In this document: one piece after another, positions 14,839-23,149 of the stretch | Numbering within the stretch: position 1 is the stretch's first letter | How the letters are laid out: every line of letters begins with the position of its first letter | DNA from: JBBTXJ01 sp964636345 | GTDB taxonomy: Bacteria; Patescibacteriota; Patescibacteriia; Magasanikbacterales; JBBTXJ01 | Assembly (NCBI GenBank): GCA_964636345.1 | Contig: CAZWRL010000005.1 | Location: forward strand, 1 to 32,660 | Direction of reading: 5' to 3' | DNA length: 32,660 bases | Notes under the pieces: generated by a model | What the model was told of the DNA's origin: nothing | What the model saw: the letters and a program-made list of their open reading frames with translations, nothing else | Database searches by the model: none | Translations under genes and position numbers: made by a program

Positions 14839-16092
14839 GTGTTTGGTTTTGGCAAAAAGAAAGAACAAGACGCGGGAGGGGTTGTGCCGGGAGTGAGCCA
14901 GGATGAGAAAGATATTCTCGCAAAAGTGATTTTTCACACCATGCCTAAGGTAGCAACGGTTGGCGATTTGACATTGGCAAATGCCGAGAGTAAGGCCGCG
15001 ACTGTTGCGGGTGAAGCGCCTAAAAAGGAAGAGAAAAAAGAGAAACCGGTTGAAAAATCGGTTGAGCGACCTTCGCTCGCGCCTCCGCCAGCGCCACCAA
15101 AACCCGCCGTGACACCGCCGCCCATTCTTGCCGGTGCTCCACCCGCGCCGCACGGCGCGGCAAAAATTGTTCCGGCGTCATCGTCGCACAAGAAATTAAC
15201 TTTCATCATTATTGGCGTTGTGATATTGCTCATTATTGGTAGTGGTGGTTGGTATTGGTATAGAACAACGCGCGTGTCAGATACCACTGCTCGCGGCGCC
15301 CTTACCTTGTCACCCGGGGCGGTGCCGTCTGGTGGTGAAACAACTGGTACTCAAAGTGAGACAACGGCTCCGGCAGAAACACCACTGGAGCCGTTGAGTG
15401 ATAATTTTCTTGCTGACCGCGGTCTCATTTCCACACGAGATAGCGACGCTGATTTGTTAACCGATGCGGAGGAGGCATTGTACGGTACGGATCCTGAACT
15501 CCCTGACACGGATCGCGATGGCTGGCCGGACGGTTGGGAGCTGGTGCATTTGTATGATCCCGCGCAAGGCGCGGCGAAACGTCTTACGGATAACTTCCTG
15601 CTTACCGGTTTTCAGAATGAGGATTATGGTTACGCGTTCCTCTCTCCAAAGCAATGGGTCGTGCAGTCCGTTGATTCCAGCGATAGTAGCGAGGTGATAG
15701 TCACATCTGAAACGGGCGAATTTATTCGGATTACCGCGGAGCCATATGGTGATCACGTTTCCAGCACGCTTGAAGAATCGCACCTTCGTAATAAATATCC
15801 GGGCGGTTCAACGTATACTCTGCATCCGTTCACGAATAAATTTAATGTGCGCGGTTTTGAGACAGCCGACGGCTTGACGGTATTTTTGGAAGGGAAAAAC
15901 ACCCTCTATATCATGCGTTATATGCCGGGTCTTCGTACGGAAATTAATTTCAAACGCACGATGGCCATGTTTGTCGCGGGATTTTTGGTGAATGAAGAGG
16001 CGCCGCCGGCCATTCGTTCCAAGATTTATAATCCCGGTGTCGCGGGTTTTGCGCAAACGCAAACGAGTGCGCCCACTTCAAGCAAGCCTTAA
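14839..16092 (+). CDS. Membrane protein with TSP3 repeat and PsbP-like C-terminal domain
   Basis: 417 aa from GTG 14839, 3 nt after the previous stop; no Shine-Dalgarno site is visible, so translation is probably coupled. Residues 1-112 are charged and Pro-rich (cytoplasmic). A transmembrane helix lies at about 116-136 ('FIIIGVVILLIIGSGGWYWY'). Then come a Thr/Ser/Pro linker and a thrombospondin type 3 unit ('STRDSDADLLTDAEEALYG', 'DTDRDGWPDGWE') near 195-235. A C-terminal alpha/beta domain (~250-395) begins 'DYGYAFLSPKQW', reminiscent of PsbP/Mog1-like domains, and contains 'FNVRGFETADGLTVFLEG'. The domain call is tentative. Shared architecture with the upstream gene suggests the two act together at the envelope. 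Confidence 0.7.
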   Translation: MFGFGKKKEQDAGGVVPGVSQDEKDILAKVIFHTMPKVATVGDLTLANAESKAATVAGEAPKKEEKKEKPVEKSVERPSLAPPPAPPKPAVTPPPILAGAPPAPHGAAKIVPASSSHKKLTFIIIGVVILLIIGSGGWYWYRTTRVSDTTARGALTLSPGAVPSGGETTGTQSETTAPAETPLEPLSDNFLADRGLISTRDSDADLLTDAEEALYGTDPELPDTDRDGWPDGWELVHLYDPAQGAAKRLTDNFLLTGFQNEDYGYAFLSPKQWVVQSVDSSDSSEVIVTSETGEFIRITAEPYGDHVSSTLEESHLRNKYPGGSTYTLHPFTNKFNVRGFETADGLTVFLEGKNTLYIMRYMPGLRTEINFKRTMAMFVAGFLVNEEAPPAIRSKIYNPGVAGFAQTQTSAPTSSKP

Positions 16093-16130
16093 GGTTGACA
16101 CGGCACGCCGTTCAGTTTTTTGTGTTTTTG

Positions 16131-16139
16131 TGTTTTAAT
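16131..16139 (+). promoter_or_regulatory. Extended -10 promoter of ybeY, probably leaderless
   Basis: TGTTTTAAT (TG-N-TTTAAT) ends 6 nt before ATG 16146. A TTGACA at 16095-16100 is too far away (33 nt) to be its -35. Confidence 0.45.
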
Positions 16140-16145
16140 ATCTTC

Positions 16146-16586
16146 ATGGACCGCATTGTGTACAGAATGGTTCGCGGCTCTCCTTCCGTCCCTTGGGTAC
16201 AAAATGTACTCAAGATGATTGAGCGGCATATTCCTCGGAACGTGAAGCGGGGGTCACTCTCCACTGCGGTTCTTTTTGTTGGCGACCGGCGTATGCAGAC
16301 ACTCAACCGTCTGTATCGCGGAGTTGACCGGCCGACTGATGTGTTGGCATTCCCGACCGATGCTCACCATGATCAAGAACGCGAGAGCGGTATCGGCGAT
16401 GTGATTATTAATGTGCCGTATGTAGAGCGGCAGGCGCGGCGTTTCGGTGTTTCGTCTAAAGAGGAATGCGCGCGCGTGTTGACACACGGCGTGCTACATC
16501 TGTTAGGATATACGCATCATAAACAGCGGTCTGCCGATCAGATGTTCCGATTGCAAGAAACAATCGTGAACGCTATACTAGCGTAG
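16146..16586 (+). CDS. ybeY: YbeY endoribonuclease
   Basis: 146 aa from ATG 16146; a TTG at 16095 would add an unlikely hydrophobic lead and lies upstream of the apparent promoter. YbeY is a zinc-dependent RNase for 16S rRNA 3'-end maturation and ribosome quality control. The signature H-x3-H-x5-H is clear as 'HGVLHLLGYTH' (His114, His118, His124), and the upstream conserved stretch 'DRPTDVLAFP' followed by 'GIGDVIIN' matches the family. The usual HGxLHLxGYDH has Thr instead of Asp before the last His. It ends 6 nt before ftsA, so the two are probably cotranscribed in part, although ftsA has its own promoter inside the end of ybeY. Confidence 0.92.
   Translation: MDRIVYRMVRGSPSVPWVQNVLKMIERHIPRNVKRGSLSTAVLFVGDRRMQTLNRLYRGVDRPTDVLAFPTDAHHDQERESGIGDVIINVPYVERQARRFGVSSKEECARVLTHGVLHLLGYTHHKQRSADQMFRLQETIVNAILA
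16551..16579 (+). promoter_or_regulatory. Promoter of ftsA inside the 3' end of ybeY
   Basis: TTGCAA (16551-16556), a 17-nt spacer and TATACT (16574-16579) lie over the last codons of ybeY. The start codon of ftsA is 13 nt further, which would give a leader of about 6 nt. Confidence 0.55.
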
Positions 16587-16592
16587 CTTTAT

Positions 16593-17858
16593 ATGGCAAA
16601 ACGAGCCCACAACGAACTTTTGGCGGGACTTGACATCGGTTCAACGGCGGTGCGGTTGTCAGTTGGCACGGTTGGGCAGACGCCGGACGGCGAGGAGCTA
16701 CACATTTTAGCCGCTGCCGAGGCGCCATCACAGGGTGTTCAAAAGGGAGTCGTTACCAGCATTGAAGATGCGGTTTCTTCTATTTCAACGGCGCTTGAAC
16801 GCGTGGAACGATTAGTTGGCGTGCCACTTGAGCACGTGTGGGTGGGGATTTCCGGAACCCATGTGGAAACGCAGGCAAGCAAAGGTGTGGTGGCGGTGGC
16901 AAAGTCAAACGGCGAGATTAGTCCGGAGGATGTGGATCGGGCTATTGAGGCCGCGCGTACCATTGCCACGCCGCTTAATTATGAAATTTTACACGTCATT
17001 CCGCAGACGTTTAGCGTTGATGGTCAGCGCGGTTTAAAAAATCCTGTTGGTATGTCCGGTGTGCGGCTTGAGGTAGACACTCAAATTATTCAAGGGGTAA
17101 CCGCGCATATTAAAAATATTACACGCACCGTGTATCGTACCGGTTTGGATATTGATGATGTGGTGCTTGGGATTCTTGCGACGAGCGAGGCGGTGCTTTC
17201 ACCGCGGCAAAAAGAATTGGGTGTTGCGGTTGCGAATATCGGCGGTTCCACCACCGGGGTAAGTGTTTTTGAAGATGGGGATTTACTCTCAAGCGTGGTG
17301 CTTCCCATTGGATCAGCGAATATCACCAAAGATATTACCTTAGGTCTTCGCACCGATTTTGATGTTGCGGAGGCGGTCAAAATTCGCTATGGCACCGCGT
17401 GTGCGGGCGCAATTGACAAGAAAGATGTTGTTAATTTGAAAGACGCGGGGGCGCTCACGGACGAGATGGTATCCCGCAAATACATTGCCACCATTATTCA
17501 AGCGCGCGTGGAGGAAATATTAGAGAGGATTGATGACGTGTTACGTGGCTTGAATAAAAGTGGAAAATTGCCTGCGGGTATTGTGTTAACCGGCGGTGGC
17601 GCGGCGCTTGATGGTTTGATTGATTCCGCCAAAGAGATACTCCGTTTACCGGCTTCGCTTGGCTATCCTATTGGCATTGGTAGCGTCACCGATCGCTCCA
17701 ATGATCTTGGTTTTTCAACGAGTATCGGACTCGTCAAGTGGGGGTACTTGGCGCGACACCAAGATGCCGATCGTCCCGGATCGTTTGCCTCTCGGTTTGG
17801 TGTGGTTGACAAAGCGTCAAAACAAATCAAGGACTGGTTCAAATCACTTATACCATGA
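16593..17858 (+). CDS. ftsA: Cell division protein FtsA
   Basis: 421 aa. This actin-fold ATPase tethers FtsZ to the membrane. The phosphate-1 loop 'LDIGSTAVRL' is at residues ~13-22, the SHS2/1C insert contains 'HVWVGISGTHVE', the phosphate-2 region has 'VANIGGSTTGVSVFEDGDL', and an adenosine motif 'GIVLTGGGAALDGL' lies near 330-343. The C-terminal 'KQIKDWFKSLIP' is a short amphipathic helix as used for membrane targeting. It sits just upstream of ftsZ with a 93-nt gap holding a separate promoter. Length and motif order are normal for the family. Confidence 0.95.
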   Translation: MAKRAHNELLAGLDIGSTAVRLSVGTVGQTPDGEELHILAAAEAPSQGVQKGVVTSIEDAVSSISTALERVERLVGVPLEHVWVGISGTHVETQASKGVVAVAKSNGEISPEDVDRAIEAARTIATPLNYEILHVIPQTFSVDGQRGLKNPVGMSGVRLEVDTQIIQGVTAHIKNITRTVYRTGLDIDDVVLGILATSEAVLSPRQKELGVAVANIGGSTTGVSVFEDGDLLSSVVLPIGSANITKDITLGLRTDFDVAEAVKIRYGTACAGAIDKKDVVNLKDAGALTDEMVSRKYIATIIQARVEEILERIDDVLRGLNKSGKLPAGIVLTGGGAALDGLIDSAKEILRLPASLGYPIGIGSVTDRSNDLGFSTSIGLVKWGYLARHQDADRPGSFASRFGVVDKASKQIKDWFKSLIP

Positions 17859-17864
17859 TGTCGC

Positions 17865-17894
17865 TTGACAGCACCCCGTGGCACCTCGTATGAT
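17865..17894 (+). promoter_or_regulatory. Promoter of ftsZ
   Basis: TTGACA (17865-17870), an 18-nt spacer and TATGAT (17889-17894). The ATG at 17952 would have a leader of about 50 nt with no clear Shine-Dalgarno site. Confidence 0.55.
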
Positions 17895-17951
17895 AAGAGG
17901 TACATTCGTATTGCTTCAGATTTATTGAACACATTTTGTACTCAATAGCAT

Positions 17952-19148
17952 ATGCCAGAAGTTAAACCGGAGATAGAAGGTTTCGCAAAAATTGCAGTGG
18001 TTGGCATAGGGGGGAGCGGTAATTCAGCCGTGAACAGAATGATTGACGCCAAAATTCGCGGCGTGGATTTTATTGCGGTCAACACGGATTTGCAAGCGCT
18101 TCATCAATCGCAGGCGCGCGCTAAGTTAAACATCGGCAAAGGTGTGACACGTGGTTTGGGCGCCGGCATGGATCCGGAGGTAGGCCGCCGCGCGGCTGAA
18201 GAAAGTCAAAACGAAATTCGTGATCTCCTGAAGGATAAGGACATGGTCTTTATAACCTGCGGTTTGGGTGGTGGCACCGGTTCCGGCGCCGCGCCACTGG
18301 TGGCGCAACTGGCGCGCGATGCGGGTGCGCTCACGGTTGCGGTTGTCACGAAACCCTTTGGGTTTGAAGGCGCGGAACGCAAGGCCATTGCGGAACAAGC
18401 GCATGAAAAATTGCGTGCGAATGTTGACACCATTATTACCATTCCGAATGATCGCGTATTGCACATTATTGATAAAAAGACCTCGCTTCTTGAAGCATTT
18501 AGCATGGTTGATGATGTGTTGCGTCAAGGAGTACAGGGGATTTCAGAAGTCATCACGATACCCGGTAATGTGAACGTTGATTTTGCTGATGTGCGCGCCA
18601 TCATGACAGGTTCCGGATCAGCGCTCATGGGCATTGGACAGGCGAGCGGAGATAATCGCGCTGTGGAAGCGGCAAAACAGGCTATTTCATCGCCGCTTTT
18701 AGAGTTGTCTATTGATGGCGCGCGCGGCATTTTAATGGTGATATCAGGCGGTGAATCAATGGGAATGCAAGAAATGCAAGAGGCATCCAAACTGATTACC
18801 TCAAGCGCTGATGAGAATGCGCGGGTGATCTGGGGAGCGGTTGTTGATCCAACGTTGAAAGATGATATTAAAATTACCGTGATTGCGACAGGATTTGAAG
18901 GCGCGCCGCGTCGTAATGAACCCGTGCGTGAGGAAGAGCGCGAGTTTACCACGGCTTCACGTTCTCTCAAGTCAACACGCCCTGCTCCGGTGTCATCAAA
19001 TATACCCGTAGTTGATTTAGACAGCGATGAATTACCCGAGCCCGTGGTGCGTAAACCGCTTGGCGAGACACGATCACGTCTTGAAAAAACAGATGAGGAA
19101 GAAGAACTTGAGATTCCCGCGTTTATTCGGCGTAAAATGAACGGGTAG
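17952..19148 (+). CDS. ftsZ: Cell division protein FtsZ
   Basis: 398 aa. This tubulin-like GTPase polymerises into the division ring. The N-terminal nucleotide region 'VVGIGGSGNSAVNRMID' comes first, and the tubulin signature 'GGGTGSGAAP' lies at about residues 105-114. The T7/synergy region with 'GISEVITIPGNVNVDFADVR' follows. A charged, variable linker (~320-380) leads to the conserved tail 'ELEIPAFIRRKMNG', the peptide that binds FtsA and other partners. Position right after ftsA is the classical order. No frameshift or missing residue was noticed. Confidence 0.97.
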   Translation: MPEVKPEIEGFAKIAVVGIGGSGNSAVNRMIDAKIRGVDFIAVNTDLQALHQSQARAKLNIGKGVTRGLGAGMDPEVGRRAAEESQNEIRDLLKDKDMVFITCGLGGGTGSGAAPLVAQLARDAGALTVAVVTKPFGFEGAERKAIAEQAHEKLRANVDTIITIPNDRVLHIIDKKTSLLEAFSMVDDVLRQGVQGISEVITIPGNVNVDFADVRAIMTGSGSALMGIGQASGDNRAVEAAKQAISSPLLELSIDGARGILMVISGGESMGMQEMQEASKLITSSADENARVIWGAVVDPTLKDDIKITVIATGFEGAPRRNEPVREEEREFTTASRSLKSTRPAPVSSNIPVVDLDSDELPEPVVRKPLGETRSRLEKTDEEEELEIPAFIRRKMNG

Positions 19149-19157
19149 CGCGGAGTG

Positions 19158-19166
19158 TGGTATACT
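19158..19166 (+). promoter_or_regulatory. Extended -10 promoter of nrdR, probably leaderless
   Basis: TGGTATACT ends 7 nt before ATG 19174, so transcription would start at the initiation codon. It lies 9 nt after the ftsZ stop. Confidence 0.6.
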
Positions 19167-19173
19167 GTTTTTC

Positions 19174-19656
19174 ATGAGATGCCCTGTTTGCCGTCGGCAT
19201 GATACGCGTGTGGTTGATTCACGTGTGACGCCCGATGGCACCAGTATCCGGAGACGTCGTTTGTGCTCCAAATGCAAATATCGTTTTTCAACACTGGAAG
19301 AAGTGGAATTACTTGATATTACCGTGGTGAAAAATGACGGTAGGCGCGAGGCGTATTCCGTGGTAAAGGTGAAGCGCGGCATAGAGCATGCGCTTGAAAA
19401 ACGGCCGGTTACGGAAGTATCATTCAAGAGTTTGATTCATCAGATTGAACACGACATTCAAAAGTTAAAAAAACGCGAGATTACCTCAAAGGAAATTGGC
19501 GAGGTAATTATGCGCCATTTGAAAAAATTTGATACCGTGGCCTATATACGGTTTGCAAGCGTCTATCGGCAGTTTGAAGATGTGGGGACGTTTCAACGTG
19601 AACTTCGCGCGCTTGAGCACCATCGCACGAGCCGTCATAAAAGTCATAAAACATAA
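19174..19656 (+). CDS. nrdR: Transcriptional repressor NrdR
   Basis: 160 aa. NrdR senses ATP/dATP and represses ribonucleotide reductase genes. The N-terminal zinc ribbon has the pairs Cys3/Cys6 and Cys31/Cys34 ('MRCPVC' and 'LCSKCKYRF'), and residues ~47-138 form an ATP-cone ('VVKNDGRREAYSVVKVKRGI', then 'VAYIRFASVYRQFEDV'). Both halves match the family closely. The C-terminal ~15 residues are basic and unconserved. No ribonucleotide reductase gene and no clear NrdR box are present in the window, so targets must be elsewhere. Confidence 0.95.
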   Translation: MRCPVCRRHDTRVVDSRVTPDGTSIRRRRLCSKCKYRFSTLEEVELLDITVVKNDGRREAYSVVKVKRGIEHALEKRPVTEVSFKSLIHQIEHDIQKLKKREITSKEIGEVIMRHLKKFDTVAYIRFASVYRQFEDVGTFQRELRALEHHRTSRHKSHKT

Positions 19657-19662
19657 GGAGGT

Positions 19663-19977
19663 ATGAGCGAGGAATGGCATGAGCGCCTGCAAAAATTATC
19701 CAAGGACGATCTCCAGTTGAGTCAGGAAATTTTGGAACATGTGCGCGTAATGCGGCGACGGCTCTTTTGGATCCAACTCATATCGTGGATTAAATTGGCC
19801 ATTATTGCGGCGCCGGTTATTCTTTTGCTCGTGTGGCTCCCGCCAAAATTGAAATCAATTTGGACGGATTATCAGGCGCTTAGTAAGGAACTTGAGGTGC
19901 TCACGCGAACAACAAAAGACCCTTCGTTTCTTACGGATCTTTTTATAGAACGATTGATGAAACGCCTTAATAAATAA
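19663..19977 (+). CDS. Small single-pass membrane protein of unknown function
   Basis: 104 aa with an excellent AAGGAGGT ribosome-binding site (19655-19662) directly before ATG 19663; such a strong site is rare in this window. The N-terminal ~40 residues are charged and helical, a hydrophobic helix follows at about 44-64 ('WIKLAIIAAPVILLLVWLP'), and the C-terminal 40 residues are helical and charged. No family recognised. It begins 6 nt after nrdR and ends one base before the protease gene, so the three are probably one operon. Its link to the membrane protease is only positional. Confidence 0.7.
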   Translation: MSEEWHERLQKLSKDDLQLSQEILEHVRVMRRRLFWIQLISWIKLAIIAAPVILLLVWLPPKLKSIWTDYQALSKELEVLTRTTKDPSFLTDLFIERLMKRLNK

Positions 19978-19978
19978 T

Positions 19979-21160
19979 ATGGATATGCCCAAATGGACAC
20001 TGGCGATGATCCTCGCGGTAGGTCTTGTTGGCGGTGTGATTGGAGGAGCGGTAGCAACTCCTCTTTTAGAGGAAGTGTTGGAGGACTTTGAGATGGAAGG
20101 TTCTGATGGGTTGTTTTCTACAGAAATAAAGCGTGAAGTTATTGAGGAGGAGAGCGCCACCATTTCTGTTGTGGATAACGTATCACCGGCCGTGGTGAGT
20201 GTGATTATTTACAAAAAGCTCGGGTCATTTTTTAATCGCACCGGCCCTTTCCTCTTTGATTTCGGTTCACTCCCATCGTTGCCGCAAGACGACGGCGAGC
20301 TTCGGCCAGCGGGCGGCGGAAGCGGATTTATTGTTGATCAGGCTGGTTTGATTGTTACGAATCGGCACGTGGTGGAAGATAAACAGGCAACGTATCGCGT
20401 GGTTTTGAATGACGGCCGTGAATTTGACGCGGACGTTAAGGCGATAGATCCGATCCTTGATTTTGCCTTGCTCAAAATTGAGGCAACCGGTCTACCCACC
20501 GTTCGGTTGGGCGATTCTGACGGTATCCGTATCGGTCAGACGGTTATTGCGATCGGCAATGTGTTGTCTGAATTTTCAAATACGGTTACGTCAGGCATTA
20601 TTTCCGGCATTAATCGGCGTGTGGTAGCTGGCGATGGCTTCACCAGCGAAGTGATTGAAGAGGCAATCCAGACGGATGCGGCAATCAATCCGGGTAATTC
20701 CGGCGGCCCGCTGGTTAATCTGCGTGGTGAAGTGATTGGTATCAATACCGCCGTGAGTCAAGCGGGGCAGTCGCTCGGCTTTGCGATTCCCGTGAATGCC
20801 GTTAAACCCTTGCTTACCAGTTTCCGTGAGCAGGGTCGCATTGTGCGGCCGTGGCTTGGCGTACGGTATCTCATGCTCTCCGCGGCGATTGCCGAGCAGG
20901 AGAAACTGCCCGTTAAAGAAGGCGCCTATATTGCACTAGGGCGACGCGGAGAACCGGGTATTGTGGCGGAGAGCCCTGCCGCAAAAGCCGGTTTGAAAGA
21001 ACGTGATATTATCACCGCGATCAATGGTCAACCGCTCTCCGTAAAACGCGGTTTATCTCGCGTGATTGCAGAGTTTAAATCCGGTTCTGAATTGACGCTC
21101 ACCGTTCTACGTGACGGAAAGGAAATGACCATTCGGGTAACGCTGGGGGAATTAAAATGA
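19979..21160 (+). CDS. HtrA/DegP-like membrane-anchored serine protease with PDZ domain
   Basis: 393 aa. Residues ~7-28 form a signal-anchor helix. A linker is followed by a trypsin-like protease domain with the complete catalytic triad: His130 in 'NRHVVED', Asp161 in 'ILDFALLKI', Ser241 in 'NPGNSGGPL'. The C-terminal ~100 residues form a PDZ domain ('IVAESPAAKAGLKERDIITA', then 'LTVLRDGKEM'), which binds exposed C-termini of substrates. Proteases of this class degrade damaged envelope proteins. Here such a protease could also police the very large exported proteins encoded nearby (inference). Start ATG 19979 lies 1 nt after the previous stop without a ribosome-binding site, suggesting coupling; ATG 19985 is an alternative. 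Confidence 0.93.
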   Translation: MDMPKWTLAMILAVGLVGGVIGGAVATPLLEEVLEDFEMEGSDGLFSTEIKREVIEEESATISVVDNVSPAVVSVIIYKKLGSFFNRTGPFLFDFGSLPSLPQDDGELRPAGGGSGFIVDQAGLIVTNRHVVEDKQATYRVVLNDGREFDADVKAIDPILDFALLKIEATGLPTVRLGDSDGIRIGQTVIAIGNVLSEFSNTVTSGIISGINRRVVAGDGFTSEVIEEAIQTDAAINPGNSGGPLVNLRGEVIGINTAVSQAGQSLGFAIPVNAVKPLLTSFREQGRIVRPWLGVRYLMLSAAIAEQEKLPVKEGAYIALGRRGEPGIVAESPAAKAGLKERDIITAINGQPLSVKRGLSRVIAEFKSGSELTLTVLRDGKEMTIRVTLGELK

Positions 21161-21165
21161 ATGTA

Positions 21166-21183
21166 TGGTATACTACCTATAAT
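21166..21183 (+). promoter_or_regulatory. Promoter region of pyruvate kinase gene
   Basis: TGGTATACT (21166-21174) is followed by TATAAT (21178-21183). Either could be the -10; the start codon is at 21207, giving a leader of about 16-25 nt. Confidence 0.5.
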
Positions 21184-21206
21184 TCTTAACCCTTATTTTT
21201 TGTGGT

Positions 21207-22637
21207 ATGTTAACTACCGCCAAACAAACCAAAATTGTGTGCACCATTGGTCCCGCGTCGCACGACGTCGCAATTTTGAAAAAAATGATTCAAGCCGGCA
21301 TGAATGTTGCGCGGCTTAATTTTTCTCATGGTACTCACGCTGATCACGCTAAATTGATTAAAACGGTTCGCGCGGCGGCGGCAAAAGTTGGCGAGCCGGT
21401 TGCCACACTCCAGGATCTTTCAGGACCAAAAATGCGCGTAGGAGATTTGCCGGAGAAGGGCATTGAATTAAAGGCGAACCAAGAAGTTGATGTGGCGTTT
21501 GGAAAAGCGTATGACGGCAAGGTGATTCCCGTCAGTTATCCTTATATACATACGGATATTCGTCCTGGCGAGCAGGTTTTGTTGGATGATGGTCTTATGG
21601 AATTGCGCGCGCTCCGCGTGAACGGCAAGGTGTTGCGCTGTAAAGTGGTGGTGGGCGGTACCTTGCTGTCACACAAGGGCTTTAACGTGCCAACATCAAA
21701 GCTTCGTATTGACACCATTACCGCGAAAGACAAGGACGATGTGTTATTTGGATTGCGTCAGGGTGTTGATTGGGTGTCGCTCTCGTTTGTGCGTTCGGCT
21801 GATGATATACGCAATTTGAAATCACTGATTAAACGCGCGAAAAAGGGCGGATTGATGCCAAAAATTTTGGCTAAAATTGAAAAAAAAGAGGCGCTCGATG
21901 ATTTAGAAAATATTGTGAAGGAGGTTGACGGCATTATGATTGCGCGCGGTGATTTGGCCATTGAAACCAAAGCGGAGGAGGTGCCGGTGCGCCAAAAAGA
22001 AATTATTGAAATGTGCTTGCGTTATGGGCGGCCGGTTATTGTGGCAACGGAAATGATGGCGTCTATGGCAAAAAATCCGCGGCCAACGCGCGCGGAATTG
22101 TCTGACGTTGGGCATGCGGTGATGGATCACGCTGATGCGGTAATGACTTCTGGTGAAACCGCGACCGGCGCCTATCCGGTGCTGACCGTTGATACCATGG
22201 CAAAAATCGCTCAATCAACAGAAAAATCCGTCTTTGACGACTATCCGCTGGAACTTCACGCAAAGCACCGCCATACGCGCGATCGCATTGTTGGTATCAC
22301 GGCGCGATTACTCGTGGAGCAGACCAAGGCGGCCGTCATTGGATTTTTACCCGGCAATGAATCAATTGCGCGGCTCGCGAGCCACTTTAGAACGCCGGTG
22401 CCGCTGGTTGTTGGCGTCAAAACGGCGCGTGAGGCACAGCAATTGAATTTATGGTGGGGCCTGCACGGGGTGGTGGTGAGTGGTCGCACCGTGGCTGAAT
22501 TTCAAAAACAACTCCTTGGATGGATGCGCGAGTATGGTATTCGTGCCGGCGCAACGGTTGCGTTTTTATCAGCGCAATACCGTCCCGAAGATGCGCGGTT
22601 TTCCCTCCAGGTTGAAGAAAAAACAATTTTAAAATAA
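21207..22637 (+). CDS. pyk: Pyruvate kinase
   Basis: 476 aa. It catalyses phosphoenolpyruvate + ADP to pyruvate + ATP, the last step of glycolysis, in the cytoplasm. Family motifs appear in order: 'KIVCTIGPAS' (9-18), 'NVARLNFSHG' with Arg36, 'LQDLSGPKMRVG' (B-domain entry), 'WVSLSFVRSADDI', 'ILAKIEKKEALD' carrying the catalytic Lys, 'GIMIARGDLAIE' (metal site, ~242) and 'VIVATEMMASM' near 278. The C-terminal allosteric domain is present ('AAVIGFLPGNESIARLAS'). Length is normal for a bacterial enzyme without the extra C-terminal domain. No other glycolytic gene is close by. Confidence 0.96.
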   Translation: MLTTAKQTKIVCTIGPASHDVAILKKMIQAGMNVARLNFSHGTHADHAKLIKTVRAAAAKVGEPVATLQDLSGPKMRVGDLPEKGIELKANQEVDVAFGKAYDGKVIPVSYPYIHTDIRPGEQVLLDDGLMELRALRVNGKVLRCKVVVGGTLLSHKGFNVPTSKLRIDTITAKDKDDVLFGLRQGVDWVSLSFVRSADDIRNLKSLIKRAKKGGLMPKILAKIEKKEALDDLENIVKEVDGIMIARGDLAIETKAEEVPVRQKEIIEMCLRYGRPVIVATEMMASMAKNPRPTRAELSDVGHAVMDHADAVMTSGETATGAYPVLTVDTMAKIAQSTEKSVFDDYPLELHAKHRHTRDRIVGITARLLVEQTKAAVIGFLPGNESIARLASHFRTPVPLVVGVKTAREAQQLNLWWGLHGVVVSGRTVAEFQKQLLGWMREYGIRAGATVAFLSAQYRPEDARFSLQVEEKTILK

Positions 22638-22671
22638 TGGTTTAGAGATTAGAGAAAGGTGGTGAATAAAA

Positions 22672-23061
22672 ATGTTTCCGACATTGTTACCGTATAGCGC
22701 GTTTGGCCTTTTAGTATTGCGCGTGGTGGTTGGCTTTGTATTTTTGTCGCACGGTTGGGCAAAATTGAAAAATCCAAAAGCCATGGCGCAGGGGATGGGC
22801 TGGAGCGCGGCGGCGATCATTTTGCTCGGGTTTGTTGAAGCCGCATCAGGTTTACTGTTGATTCTGGGACTCTTAACACAACTTGCCGCCATTCTTTTGG
22901 CGCTCGTGATGATTGGCGCGCTTTATTATAAGCTCGTTAAGTGGCACAAGAAGTTCATGGGTGATGGCGGATGGGAGCTGGATGTGGCGCTTTTAGCCGC
23001 TACCATCGCAATTGTGCTCTCGGGAGCAGGCGCCTGGGCGTTGGATGCGCGAGTTTTTTGA
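22672..23061 (+). CDS. DoxX family membrane protein
   Basis: 129 aa with four hydrophobic helices (about 9-29, 44-64, 66-86, 104-124). The family features 'LRVVVGFVFLSHGWAKLKNP' at the start and 'GFVEAASGLLLILGLLTQLAA' in the middle fit DoxX/SURF4-like proteins, whose role is poorly defined (redox or sulfur-linked in some bacteria). A purine-rich AAAGGTGGTGA at 22654-22664 serves as ribosome-binding site. It is separated from pyk by 34 nt and probably shares its transcript. The 88-nt gap after it holds the promoter of the next gene. Confidence 0.88.
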   Translation: MFPTLLPYSAFGLLVLRVVVGFVFLSHGWAKLKNPKAMAQGMGWSAAAIILLGFVEAASGLLLILGLLTQLAAILLALVMIGALYYKLVKWHKKFMGDGGWELDVALLAATIAIVLSGAGAWALDARVF

Positions 23062-23130
23062 GGTCCACATACCTCACTTCTATCCACAGCGTGTTGCTTG
23101 ATGTTTTGATCAAAAAACGCGTGCAGAATG

Positions 23131-23149
23131 TGGTATACTTTATATACCG
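23131..23149 (+). promoter_or_regulatory. Extended -10 promoter with overlapping inverted repeat
   Basis: TGGTATACT ends 10 nt before ATG 23150. The -10 and the following bases form a small inverted repeat, GGTATA-CTTTA-TATACC (23132-23148), which could be an operator or a hairpin at the very 5' end of the mRNA. Confidence 0.5.

Noticed and set aside
16095..16145. TTG 16095 as the start of ybeY
   Set aside because: It overlaps TTGACA-like promoter sequence and would add 17 residues unlike the family; ATG 16146 follows an extended -10 at the 6-nt spacing used by other genes here.
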